64,000 nt of DNA from Elephas maximus indicus (Eukaryota > Chordata > Mammalia > Proboscidea > Elephantidae): assembly GCF_024166365.1 (NCBI RefSeq), contig NC_064819.1, positions 115,860,293-115,924,292 on the forward strand, given 5' to 3'. Within the stretch, counting starts at the first letter, position 1. Each line of letters begins with the position of its first letter. Below the pieces are notes generated by a model. The model made no database searches. It saw only the letters and a program-made list of their open reading frames with translations, and was not told the DNA's origin. Made by a program: the position numbers and the translations under genes. This document shows positions 25,001 to 37,000 of this stretch, piece after piece.

Positions 25001-28000
25001 GGGACTGATTTCACTTTTGAAGACCCCCTGAACGTTCTTCTTAGAGAAAGATCCCTAAATGCCCCGCTTTAGTTCACTAGGGCGAGGCTGTTCTGGTTTT
25101 CAGTGGGGTAGGGAACTGGAGTCAGCGTTGTTCTTAACTTTGGTCACTTCTACTTGCTATGTACAAAATGTCATTTCCTTGACTCATTTTGATAAGTGGT
25201 AATTATAGTGTTTTTGCTTTTTATGGAAGCAGAATCGCCGTAGAATGAGTCGAAGAGGGGGTAGCGGAGAGGTAATTACTACCTAGATAAAATATTTGCC
25301 TCCGCCTCGGAGGCTCGGCTCCCTGCGCGCTCACGGTCGGTTAATGGTGTGCGCGATTGCGCCCGCAGCTCCGCCACTCCAACCATCAGAACCAATAATC
25401 TTTACTTTACCCTGAGCTGGCGTATCGATAGCTTCTCTCGCCTCGGGCGTCAGCTTTGATATGTTAATATTTCTGAGTAGCAAATTCTGCAGAGATCATA
25501 TTAATGTTGTACGTACAGAGTGGAGCTTTGCCTTCGTTGAATATTCAGATACCGGGTTTCAAAAGGCATCTCTTGAAGAAATGAGGCTTCTATTTACAGG
25601 AGTCGTCTGTGTTTTTAATCATTAAAAAAAGAAAAAAGAAAGGAAAACCCACTCTTTTTTTCCCTATCAATCTTCTGGGGCTCCCTCATGGCCCCATCCC
25701 CTTTGTCAGATGCCGGTCTCTTTCATTTTTGGCTGAGTATCTAATAAGAGGAGAATAATGATGATGATGACGATGATGATGAAGCTCATAATGAATGAAT
25801 CCAGATTCAAATCGCAGGGGGTTGTGGCCTTCAGAAGAGGACAGAGGTGAGAAGAAAAGATCCGGTCTTTTCATATTTGGGTGGAAAGTGACATTTTGGC
25901 CCTGGTCTTTTTAGTGAAATCAGGATAGCAAACTCAAAAAAAAAAAAAAAAGGAAGAATGAAAAAAAAGTGAAGCGGGGAAGCGCCCTTGTTTCGCTTTG
26001 TGATCACTCTGCCTTCCAGCCCCAGGCTAATTTCAGAAGCTTAAATACCGCCCTAGCCTCTGGGCCACGCGGAGAGGGAGCAGACCCGGCCACCGGCAGG
26101 CAGGAGCCCTTTCCTGATTGCCCGTGGCTACACAAAATACAAACTACTTTGGATCAAAACATTTTTGGAGAATTAATATGATCTGAACTCTGCACGTTTT
26201 AAGAGAGCTGGAGTTTGTCAGATCGCTTAGAGGTGAATGGCACGCCAAAGCGGAGACATTAACGCTCCGGTACAAACATTGTCAGGTCTGATTTATTTAT
26301 TTATTTATTTTTAAGTTTCTACGAAACGCAGTTTAGCGTCAGCCTTCCAAAGTCCACCAATAACAGGGTGGACGGAGCTGGGCGCTCTTTCTTTCTGCGG
26401 TCCTGATGGCTGCTTAGGCAGACGGTGGCCTCCCCCCTGCTCCATCGGGTTTCCCGAGGGCCCTGAGCCTTGGAATCCGGGTTAGAGAAAGCTTTTCCTC
26501 TTTTAGCCGCTCTAGGGAGGAGCAAGAGTTGAGGGAAGTGGGAAGTCTCGTTCCTCTTCCTTTGTCAGTGCCCCGGGATTAGAGAGAGACTGCAGGAAAC
26601 CTCTGTCTACTCCAGCTCTCCAAAACTCTTCTCTACAGTGCATCCATTGTGAATAAACTAGAGCCAGAAATCTACCTGGAGGCTCTCCTTCACTGGTTTC
26701 CAGCTGCAGATGCTGTAGATTAGAAATTCGGTCTCCAGTATATGAAGCCTAAAATGCATACGCCAAAGGCTCTAGAGGCACGGTTTATTGCACATCTTGA
26801 GTGGGGGACAGGAGGGGGAAGCCCGTTGCTGCTTTTCCATGCCTACAGCCTTCTCTCTCATTTCTTTATTGCTTTGAAAAATCACCAAAGGCCTAAGTAC
26901 CCTCTACATTAGGGAATGGAGATTAACCGCCCCCTCCCCCCCCCCAAACACACACATTACAGACCCACCGCCACATTAAACCAGCCGGTCTCCCTATGCG
27001 GACCTCCCTTTCTTTTGTTCTGCCTGGAATCGGCGCCTGGAGGAGCGCATTCCGCCTTGGTAATCCAGTTATACCTGTAATGGTATATCCTTTCCTAAAC
27101 AGCGCAATTCATTGCTGACACATCATCAGATTGCAATTAAGTCCCCACCACTTTTCCCCCGTTCCTGTTTGATTACAATGACTATCTGCTGCCGTCGGGG
27201 GAAGGCGGGTGGCGGCGCGGGGGAGGGGAGGAAGACTGGGAGGCTAGAGGGGAAGCAGCCGACAATGATCGTACCCCACAATCTCATCTCGCAGAAACGC
27301 AACCGCAGAACTAACAGGGACAGGAAGCTCTCGTAATCGCTTACACATTTTTAATGTGTCAGGAAAAACGAGCGATCACTGGAGATGAAGAAGGGGAGAA
27401 AAAAAATCCCTGCCGTTTGTATTTCTTTCATTTGAATTGTAAACATCTGTTTGGCTGTAAGGCGAACAGAACATTTATTTTGCTCTCAAGATTTCGTCTA
27501 ATTATGTCAACACCGATGCCGCGGCGAGTGGGGAGGCTCTGAGGCTTTGGAGAGGCTGCGCGCACAGGCCCAGCGCGCCCGGAAGCCCGCCAGGAAGTAT
27601 TGATCGCTCCTGGAGCGCACGCCAGGCCTCCTGCTAGGCCAGGGACTGTTGTTAGAAGGGGGGGAGGCGTGGAGAGGGGGCGACTGACTCTGAGGCAGCT
27701 TTAAGGGCGTCGGCGGAGCATCGGCTCCTCCGAGACAACCCCGGCCCTTTCCTCTGCCCTAACTGCCCGGGATGAGAGGAGGAAAAGCGCGCTCAGAGTC
27801 CGTGCTGGGCTTTCCGATCTCATGCAGTGCAAATGGTTGGTGGGGATCTTGCCGCGCCCCACAGCTCGCACCCGGCGACGTAGTAGTTGTTCGACACAAT
27901 GGCAGTGTTGGGTGGCCTTTTCCAGGTGGCTGAGCACGCATGCGTCCATTCGCCGTTGCGCTTCCTCACAAGCTGGGAAAATAAGTAGAGCAGGTCTGAG

Positions 28001-31000
28001 CATGCCCATTTTTCAGATGTACAGGCTGAGGCCCAAAGGAGTGAAGAGATTCGCCAAGGTCGCTAGTGGGTCAAGTTCTTATCTGTGGCCCAAAACTATT
28101 TCCACTACCCATACGGTGCCTGCAGACATAGAACTAGAAATCCCCAGCTACACAAGAAGAGAGCAGCCCCAACCCTTGCTGCTTCTTCCCGCATAGGATC
28201 TAACAAGATCTGGCAGCTGGAGGATCTGCATCTATGCATTTGCGCCTAGATGTGTCACGCCCACTGTAAGTCTTTGGCTGACTTCTTCCTGCAGCTACAA
28301 CAAACTTGCCTCTATTATCGCTATCTCCTATACAGTAAGAGTCCCTGTTGCGCGGTGTTTAAGCGCTAGGCTGCTAACGCAAAGCTCAGCGGGAGAAAGA
28401 TGTGGCAGTTGACCTCCGTAAAGATTACTGCCTTGTAAACCCTATGGGGCAGTTTTAATCTGTCCTCTAGAGTCGCTGTGAGTTGAAGACTCCACGGCAA
28501 CGGGTTTTTATGTCCTACGCAAGTGGCCTTGGGAAGCTAGCCCTCATATTTTTCATTGTTACCGTAGCTACCCACCTGGGTTTGCAGCATCACTGGAAAT
28601 ATCTCCAAATTCTAACTTTAAAATAGTGACCTCCATGGCATGGGAAATACTAGGAATGGGAAACAGATAAACTCTAAAACAGTTCTGCATAAGGCCGCTG
28701 GCTGTGCAACCAGACACAGCCCTAACTGGAATGCTGAGTCAAGAATGAGTATCACACTCTCACTGAGAGCTGAAATGCCTCACAGGAGCCATGAGGAAAT
28801 GCAACTAGAAACACAGGGATGAATACTGTAACAGGCCAGTGTGGCTGGCTGTTTTATAACTATCTTTGAGATCTCTTCATTGCCATCTGTGATCTAGAGC
28901 CCCTTAAAGAAGTCCTGCCCCCTTTATTCCAAATGCAAAATTCTGGTTATGTTGACCTATTACCCTTTTATCTCCCCCCAAAAATAAGCCACTGGGAAGA
29001 GAGATACCAGGTTCCCCCATGTTGCTGTGTACTCTACAAGTTGCCAAATCTTTAGCCAGGATGAGAGAGTTCCCCAAGGCTGCAGCAATGCCAAGTATCA
29101 AAGCAACAGAAATTCCCTTTAAAGATGCTGTGACATAAAAAAATAAAAGCCTCTAGAGTTGATGGCTAATTCTGAATACAAAATAAATCCTCCCGGCAAT
29201 TTGTATGTGCATAAAGTATACTCTTAATATGCAGCCTGTGTAACTTACCTGGTAAATGCCCATTTGAGCATTAGCAAGAAGCCCAACCTGGACACAGGAA
29301 AGAAAGGCCAAGGGCCCAGGGAGTTGCAAGTGGTGAGGTAGCAGACTCCGTGGTTTCCCTGGGAGCAGCTGGCTTTTGGCAGATGGGGTTCAGTCTGCCA
29401 AAAAGGAGCAGTTTTCCAATGGAAACAGGGAGAGACTGATTTAGCTCCTTATTTTACAAAAATAATAATCTGCATCTCTCTAAATTAGGTTTTTAACCTG
29501 CTGAAGATTAATACATGTAGGAAAGGTATAAAATTGTGTCCTGCCTTTCCTTTCAAAACCAAAGCAGTTGCTGACAAGTCAATTCTGACTCACGGCAACC
29601 CATGAGTCTCAGAGTAGAACTGTGCTCTGTAGGGTTTTCAGAGGTTGATTTTTCAGAATTAGATCAACAGGTCTTTCTTCTGAGGTGCCTTTGAGTGAAC
29701 TCGAACCTCCAACCTGAACCACCAACCTTTCTGTTAGCAGCAGAGTTCTTAATGGTTTACACCACCCGGGGCCAGCTTTCCTTTACCAGCCAGAAAAATA
29801 ATACATATAAGTACTCAAAAGAGTTCTTCTCTCACTCCTAATGAACCTAAGACCCATTGGGTAAGATTCCTAGTGTCCCCGATTATGTACTTGCTAGTGT
29901 GTGGGGGGTGAGGAGTGCATTATGTAAGAATATAAGTTTGCTATGACTCATAGAAAATGTGGGTAGAAGCCCCATTTCAGGAGAAAGCTGTGTGATTTTT
30001 GGATGTAGACCTTATGATTTTCTTGTCTAATATTCTTGCTACAGGCTGACCTAACAGTGACCTAAATCCTAAAATAATCAGGGTCATGATCCAACAGTCT
30101 CACTTTAAAACCCAGATTCATTGACATCTAGCATGCTTTCCTGCTCATCTATCTTCTAAGAAGTTACTTAACAGTTATTTTTTAAAATTCACTTCTCACC
30201 TATAGATCCTGACTGAGGTTATCAGCAAAAGTGGAATGGTCGCCTCAGGCACAGGGATCTTGGAACACTTTTTTGTTGGCTGTTTAAAATTCTCTCTGGG
30301 AATGCGAGGTGGGGAAGCACAGGTAACTTTGTGTTTCCAGCTCCCCAGGCAGACATTTGCACGGTTGTCCATGCATGATAATGTTGGCTACAAGTTTCAA
30401 GTCAAGAAAACGGTTTCAATCTGACAATTGAGATTATGACCTCTCAGATTTCAAAGTCAGGGCATGTTTCCAGGCACTAGCATCAGGAATCTGGCTAAAG
30501 TATGCAGGACCCATCTTCTAACCTAGAGAGAGCTGACTGCTCTGATATTCCCTCTATTCTCTCTCCTGTTTTTCAGGCACTTGGGGTCATCCTGGGCTTC
30601 AGAATGTTTAGGGAGGAAGACCTGGGTTCCCAGCACTTCCATGGGAAACTTGGGTGACGCCAGGAGGAATTCCAGAAAATCCAGGGGTAGAAACACTTTA
30701 AGAATGAGGCAAGGTTAACATGTTCTCTCTGCCCAGGCCCAGGACCCCTTTGCCATTTAAAACATCTTCCAAGATTTCTTAGCTACTGTGCCCAGAGAAC
30801 ACACTCAAAGGAATGGCAGAGGTCCCACTGACATATCATTCCATCTGAACCTGTCAGCAAAGGAGGGAAGGAGCTACCTGGGAGGCCAGTGGTGAGTCCT
30901 AGACCAGAACGTCTCAAACTTTAATGTGCACATGAATCACCTGAGGGTCTTCTTAAAAATGCAAATTCTAACTCTGAAGGTTTGAGGTTTGGCTGGGAGA

Positions 31001-34000
31001 TCTTATATTTCTAACAAGTTCCTAGGAGATGCAGATGCTGCCAGTTGAAGACCATACTTTAAGGGAGAAAGGTTTTAGATAACACTCTCTTGCCCATTTG
31101 TCTTCCCCCACCTACTTATTTTCTCTTTTCCCTCACGTAACTTCACCCTTTTCTGAAGGTAGGTCTTCAGATCACCCTTAACTGATAAAATCAAATGTAT
31201 GATCAGAAGAGCAAACTTTGCATTTGAACTTGCCACTGGACCCACAAAAACTCTGTCCTCATATTTCTTGATGCCTGTTGAAGCAGCCTTGGATCTCAGG
31301 GTTCCATGGCCACCAAGTTAGCAGCATGCACATGGGCTCAGGGTTTTTGCGGTGAGGGAGGAATTGGGCAGCAGGACACTCTCCCTCCCAGTGATCACCC
31401 TTAGATCTTCTTGTTCACTTCAGTCATTGGCTACCTCAGGGTAGGGATTACACTCCATTGTTCCTGGGCAATATAAAAGCTCAAGGGGCTTTCTGGACCT
31501 CAGAGACAGAAGGCTTCCACTCTAGGAGTCCCAGCAAGGACTACTTGCCTGAACTTCCAGAAGCTTCTGGTAATAGGAAAATGATGTTTAGTGGTGTCTG
31601 GGTATTGATTGCGTGAGTGTGGTGCCTTTAGTTGATAGATGATTAAGGGAAAAGGGATGGCAGTTCTCAAACATTTTGGTAAAGGGCCCTTAAAACTTTG
31701 ATCTATTTAGTAAATTGTGGGTAAAAAATATTTACCCGTTGTGTGGGTATGGGTATCTATCCATCATATCTAACCTTTGTTGTGTTAACTGGGGAAGTTT
31801 GGGGTTTTTAATTAAAGTATTTCTTGATGTGGATGATGTAGAAATTGACATTGGCGAGCCTCCTAAAGGAGCCCTGATGGCACAGTGGTGAAGCGCTAGG
31901 CTGATAACTGAAAGGTCAGTGGTTTGAGCCCACGAGTCGCTCCGCACAAGAAAGACGTGGCAGTCTGCTTCCGTAAAGATTACAGTTTTGGAAAATCCTT
32001 TGGGACAGTTCTACTCTGTCCTACAGGATCACTATAAGTCAGGACTGGCTTGAATACAATAGGTTTTGTTTTTGTTTGGGTTTTGGGGCCTGCTAACACT
32101 CTGAGTAGCCTTGGTGGCAAAGTGGTTAAGAGCTACAGTGAGCTACGGCTGCTAACCAAAAGGTTGGCAGTTTGAATCCACCAGCCACTCCTTGGAAATC
32201 CAATAAGGCAGTTCTGCTCTGTCCTATAGGGTTGCTATCAGGTGGAATCGACTAGATGGCAACTTTTTTTTTTTTTAAACACTCTATGGAATGCCAATTT
32301 TCTGTAAAATTACAATTATCTCCTCATAAACATTTTCTGTGTGATATTGGAAAGACAAAACCCTGTGTGTTATTTGAAAGGATCATCTTAAGAGCAGCTT
32401 TCTGAGCAGATCCAGTCATGTATAAGTGCTGCTGTTGTCATGTGTCCCCAAATCTGGGAGGCACCTTGATATTAACTATGTCTCATGAATTTATCTTCTC
32501 TCATTGTCACTAATACGTTTATGCTTTTTCCTTCCAAGGTGGCACCTGTGTGGTCAACCCCACAGACTTGTTTTGCTCTGTCCCTGGTCGTTTGTCCCTT
32601 CTCAGTTCTACTTCCAAATACAAGGTGACCATTGCTGAGGTAAAGAGACGTCTCTCACCACCTGAATGCCTCAATGCTTCACTCTTGGGAGGCATTTTGA
32701 GACGGTAAGAAAGTTGTTTTCTGGCACTGTGGGTCTTCTGACTGTATCAGTACACAGCCCTTATGTGTTTGTTCCATGCTATGTGGAATTCCCTGTGTGC
32801 TTAAGTGTTCTCATGATTTTCTTCAGAATGTGAACTTTCAAATCACAGTTTTTATTTGTTTTTGGACAGAGCAAAATCCAAGAATGGGGGCCGATGCCTG
32901 AGAGAAAAACTGGATAGGTTGGGCTTGAACTTGCCAGCTGGAAGACGGAAAGCAGCTAACGTGACCCTCCTCACTTCCTTAGTCGAAGGTATGACTTTCA
33001 GCTCTGCAAAGTAATAACTAAGGGTTGGCAATTCTTTGAAGCTCAGGTTTGTGAGATTATGCTGTTTTATTTTTGTCTATGCTATCAAGCAGGTCAGTTA
33101 GGAAGTACTGCGGGATTTATCAATTAATCTTAACTATAGCGATTAAGGAAACCCTGGTGGCATAGTGGTTAAGTGCTACAGCTGCTAACCAAAGGGTCGG
33201 CATTTCGAATCCACCAGGCGCTCCTTGGAAAATCTGTGGGGCAGTTCTACTCTGTCCTATGGGGTTGCTATGAGTCAGAATCAACTCGATGGCACTGGGT
33301 TTGGTTTGGTTTTTATAGTGATTAAATTTGAAACCCTGGTGGCGTAGTGGTTAAGAGCTATGGCTGCTAACCAAAAGGTCAGCAGTTTGAATCCACCAGG
33401 CACTCCTTAGAAACCCTATGGGGCGGTTCTACTCTGCCCTAGAGGGTCGCTATAAGTTGGAATCAACTTTTTGGCCATCGGTATGGTTTTGTTTGGTATA
33501 GTGATTAAATTAGACAATGTAAGGCTTAGATAATTGATAAAATGTCCCATAATTTACTAATCTTAACAATAGTAGGGAAGGAGATGGCAGTGGAAGATTT
33601 ATGTACTTGATAAAGTTTTCCCTAAATAACAGCAACAAAAAACTGGTCACGGTATTGTCATTTTTATCATTGTTTATTTTAAAGTTCAGGTAAGTCTGGT
33701 TTAGCTCATTATAATTCAGTAAACTATGATCTACAGGATAAGTAAGAATCCCTTTATGAGGAGCTTATAGGGTGCAGGATCTCTGTGGTCTTGCCCTTTT
33801 CTCTTTCAGCACTCTTTGCTATCACCCAAGTGCTCATCGTGAGCTCTGTTCGTTTGGCCTCTGCTCACAAATAACTATCAGCCTTGGCTGATGAAACTGA
33901 AGATGTCATTTTTCCCAGGTGCATCTTACTTTAATTGGGCGCTCTTACAATCTCCCAAAACTTCATGATCTAGAGATAGGAATCTTTTTTTTTTCTTTTA

Positions 34001-37000
34001 ATAATAGAAGTTAACATTTTGATAACAATATCTTTTGTACTGCATGACAACATCTGAACTAGCATTAAGCTATTTAAAGACTATCTTCAATACAGCAATG
34101 TTACAGGAGACAATTTACTTATTTGTTTTCTCTTTTAAAAGTTTAAGTGAAAAGAAAACTTTGTAATGCTACCCTCCTTAATATCCGTGCAAGAATTTTT
34201 CAACTGAAGTGTAAATACTTTTGATTTTATTAAAGAAACTATAAAATATTCAATTCTACTTTCCTAAATGCTAGAGAAATAAATCTTTATTGTTGAATTT
34301 CAGGCACTTTGGAAAAGAGATTTAGGAGCAAAGGGACTTTTTGCATCCCTCAACTTACTACATATGTCATCACTCCCATGTCCTCTCTCTTGCTCTCATA
34401 CACACACACCCACAACTTGAAACCGTTTCATTGCCATATGCGATATACTCTGATATTTTTACTCTACTTCATACTTTTTTGTTCATTTTAAACACTGATT
34501 GTAAACCCACAAAATTTGTGTCATGAGTCTCTAATGAGTCATAATCCACAATTGGAAAAAGTACAAGTTATCTTAGGACATGAGGAGAGCCTAATATTTG
34601 AAGAACAAGGACATTCCGTTTAAATTAAAATAAGCTTCATTCTAGCCCTGAGCTGACAAGAAGAGCAACTTCATTGTTAGGACTCTAGATATAGGACTTC
34701 TCCATATCTTTTTGTTCCCATATTTCAGTTGGGTTGGTGGTCACAGTTGCTAACGCCTTTCCAGCCAGCAAGCTCTCATGTCCACATTAGGCTCAAGGTC
34801 TTTGGAATTCTGCAGGTGATGCTGGACTTAAACAGAATATAAGTGACCCAACTGTGATTTATCAATCTCCTAGAAATTGACATCAGTGATGCTTCTCTTC
34901 AGCACTTTGGGGCCTTGATCATTTTTAAGCTAACGTGTGTCTGATTCAGGTCTTTCAAGTTTGTTCTGTTTGTACCATTTTAGGCTGTAAAAAATGTACC
35001 ATGTTTACCAGTTGCTGTTCATAAACCCTTGAATCGACCAGGTCTTCAGGTGATAGTCTTCTTCTTCAATAAACAATTTTGAAAGAGCCAGCAACATTTT
35101 GTTTTTTTTTTTTCCCCCCGAAATTCTAAAACCAGATTTCTAGTAGCCCAAAATGGTCCATCAACTTTCTCATAAACATACGGTCTTATAGGAAATAATA
35201 CTATTATTCTTTCCACCATTTTTAAAAGTAACACCTCCCCTTTATCAGCTGGATTTTCAACATAAACCCATATGTACATTTTAAGCATCAATAGCTACTA
35301 ATTTACCTTCTCTTACATGTCTCTTAAAACTGTGGCTTAAAAGTCTTACAGAGTAAGTAAGCCTTGACTAGATTAGCTGTTTTTCAAACTTTCTGATGGT
35401 TCAATATGTTTCTTCAGTTCAATCTCCCCTCACAGTTCTGGTATAGTTCTTAAGCACAGGAGAGATAATATCCAATTGACTTTATTTCTCACAGGCCAGA
35501 CTTTGAAATCTCATGAAGGTCAACCTTCAATGGCTTTATAGTACTCACCTCTTCCCAATTCTGGGTAAGATTTGAATACAGTCTTGCCATTGTTGCTATT
35601 TTGATAGGAACCCCAATGAAGGAATAGTGCTTGGGAAGCATGCCAGGCTCTCTGTGCAAAACTAGAACCGTTGTAAAGATCCAGTCAATGAACAGTAAGG
35701 TACTTTATGATGGGGATTCAAATTAACAAATGAACATTTGTTTTTCCAAAATGACCCATCACTGATATAACAGCAGACTTCATTTTGATATTCCTAGGTT
35801 TCCATGCTTGCCTTAGGTTTTTAATAATTTGGTTTTTAATTATTCTATAATCATTTTAGTCTGTATTCCTTTTAAATAAAATCACTCTACTAATTGTTCC
35901 ATCCTAGAATTGTCATCAAGTTGACATAATAGAGTCAATACTCTTAGGGATTATTTTAGTAATTTACAAGAGAGGAGTATTTTAATGCAATTTTATAATT
36001 TATTTCAGTAATTTCTACCATCTCTGTTATAAATTTCATTGTTACCTAATAAACAAGATGAAGAACTGGGAGACTGACTGACATTTTGTCACCTATTGAA
36101 GTTGTTTGAAAAATGAACATATTTTAGTCAGACATATATTTGAGGATTTCTTTTTTTTGATCAACATAACATAGATATATTCAACCTATAATGAGATAAG
36201 AATATTTGAATCCAGAGTTCTCTGAATGAAATATCAGATCTTATCTCCTTTTCTTCCATATGTCTTCATTTAATGGGCCTTAAATATATAACTAATGGTT
36301 AAGTGCAAGCTTCTTTATTGTAAGTCTGAAATTATTTTCATTTCCCCTTGTTAATCACATTCTTTTGGTTTCTATTTTTCCATTCTGGCAGATAGATTTG
36401 CTTAGGTTTTCTTAACCCAATGCCCTGATCTTCTGAGGAGATCTTGGGTAAATCCTAGGCTCTTTTACAGTGAAAATAATTCTATATCTGGAAAAACAAA
36501 ATTAAAGAATTTGACTAATACCATTGTTCTAGTTCTAATACACCTGGGTTAAGAGGTCCTGCTGCTAACCAAAAGGTAGGCGGTTCTGAGTCACCAGCCG
36601 CTCTTTGGAAACCCTGTTGGGGTAGTTCTACTCTGTCCCATAGGGTCACTATGAGTCAGAATCAACTGGCAATGGTTTTTCTGTTTGTTTGTTTATATAT
36701 TTATTACTTACGAATTGGCAACTTCTGTATCTATCATCCCTATATTTTACTGCAGAACAATCTTTGCAGAGTTGGTGGATTTTAGAAAAAAAGTATGAGG
36801 ACCCAATCATCTGGTTAGTGATCTAGTCACTGCTTCCCATTACTTTCTCCTCACCTGTGTTTTCCCAAAATGGCTGACGTTGCCTCGTATTGCTAGAGGG
36901 ATGTTCTGATGGGGTTGCTTTTGTGTTAGAGTTCTGCTGCGTTTCAGACGCTCGTGTAACAGTCACAGGCAATTCTTAGGGTTCTGACAGCACAGTTTAT

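Larger units (their letters stand above)
22397..32538 (+). other. TFAP2D intron 3
   Basis: About 10.1 kb with a sharp internal change. From 22.4 to 28.3 kb there are no AfroSINEs, and CpG-containing unique blocks lie at 25.2-25.6, 26.0-26.5 and 27.0-27.96 kb. From 28.3 kb onward AfroSINEs, a MER5-like element and a MIR fragment appear. The first half is the best candidate for embedded enhancers. Confidence 0.8.

Noticed and set aside
27701-28196. Overlapping ORFs of 102 and 124 residues on both strands
   Set aside because: CpG-rich DNA has few stops by chance; the right part is a MIR fragment.
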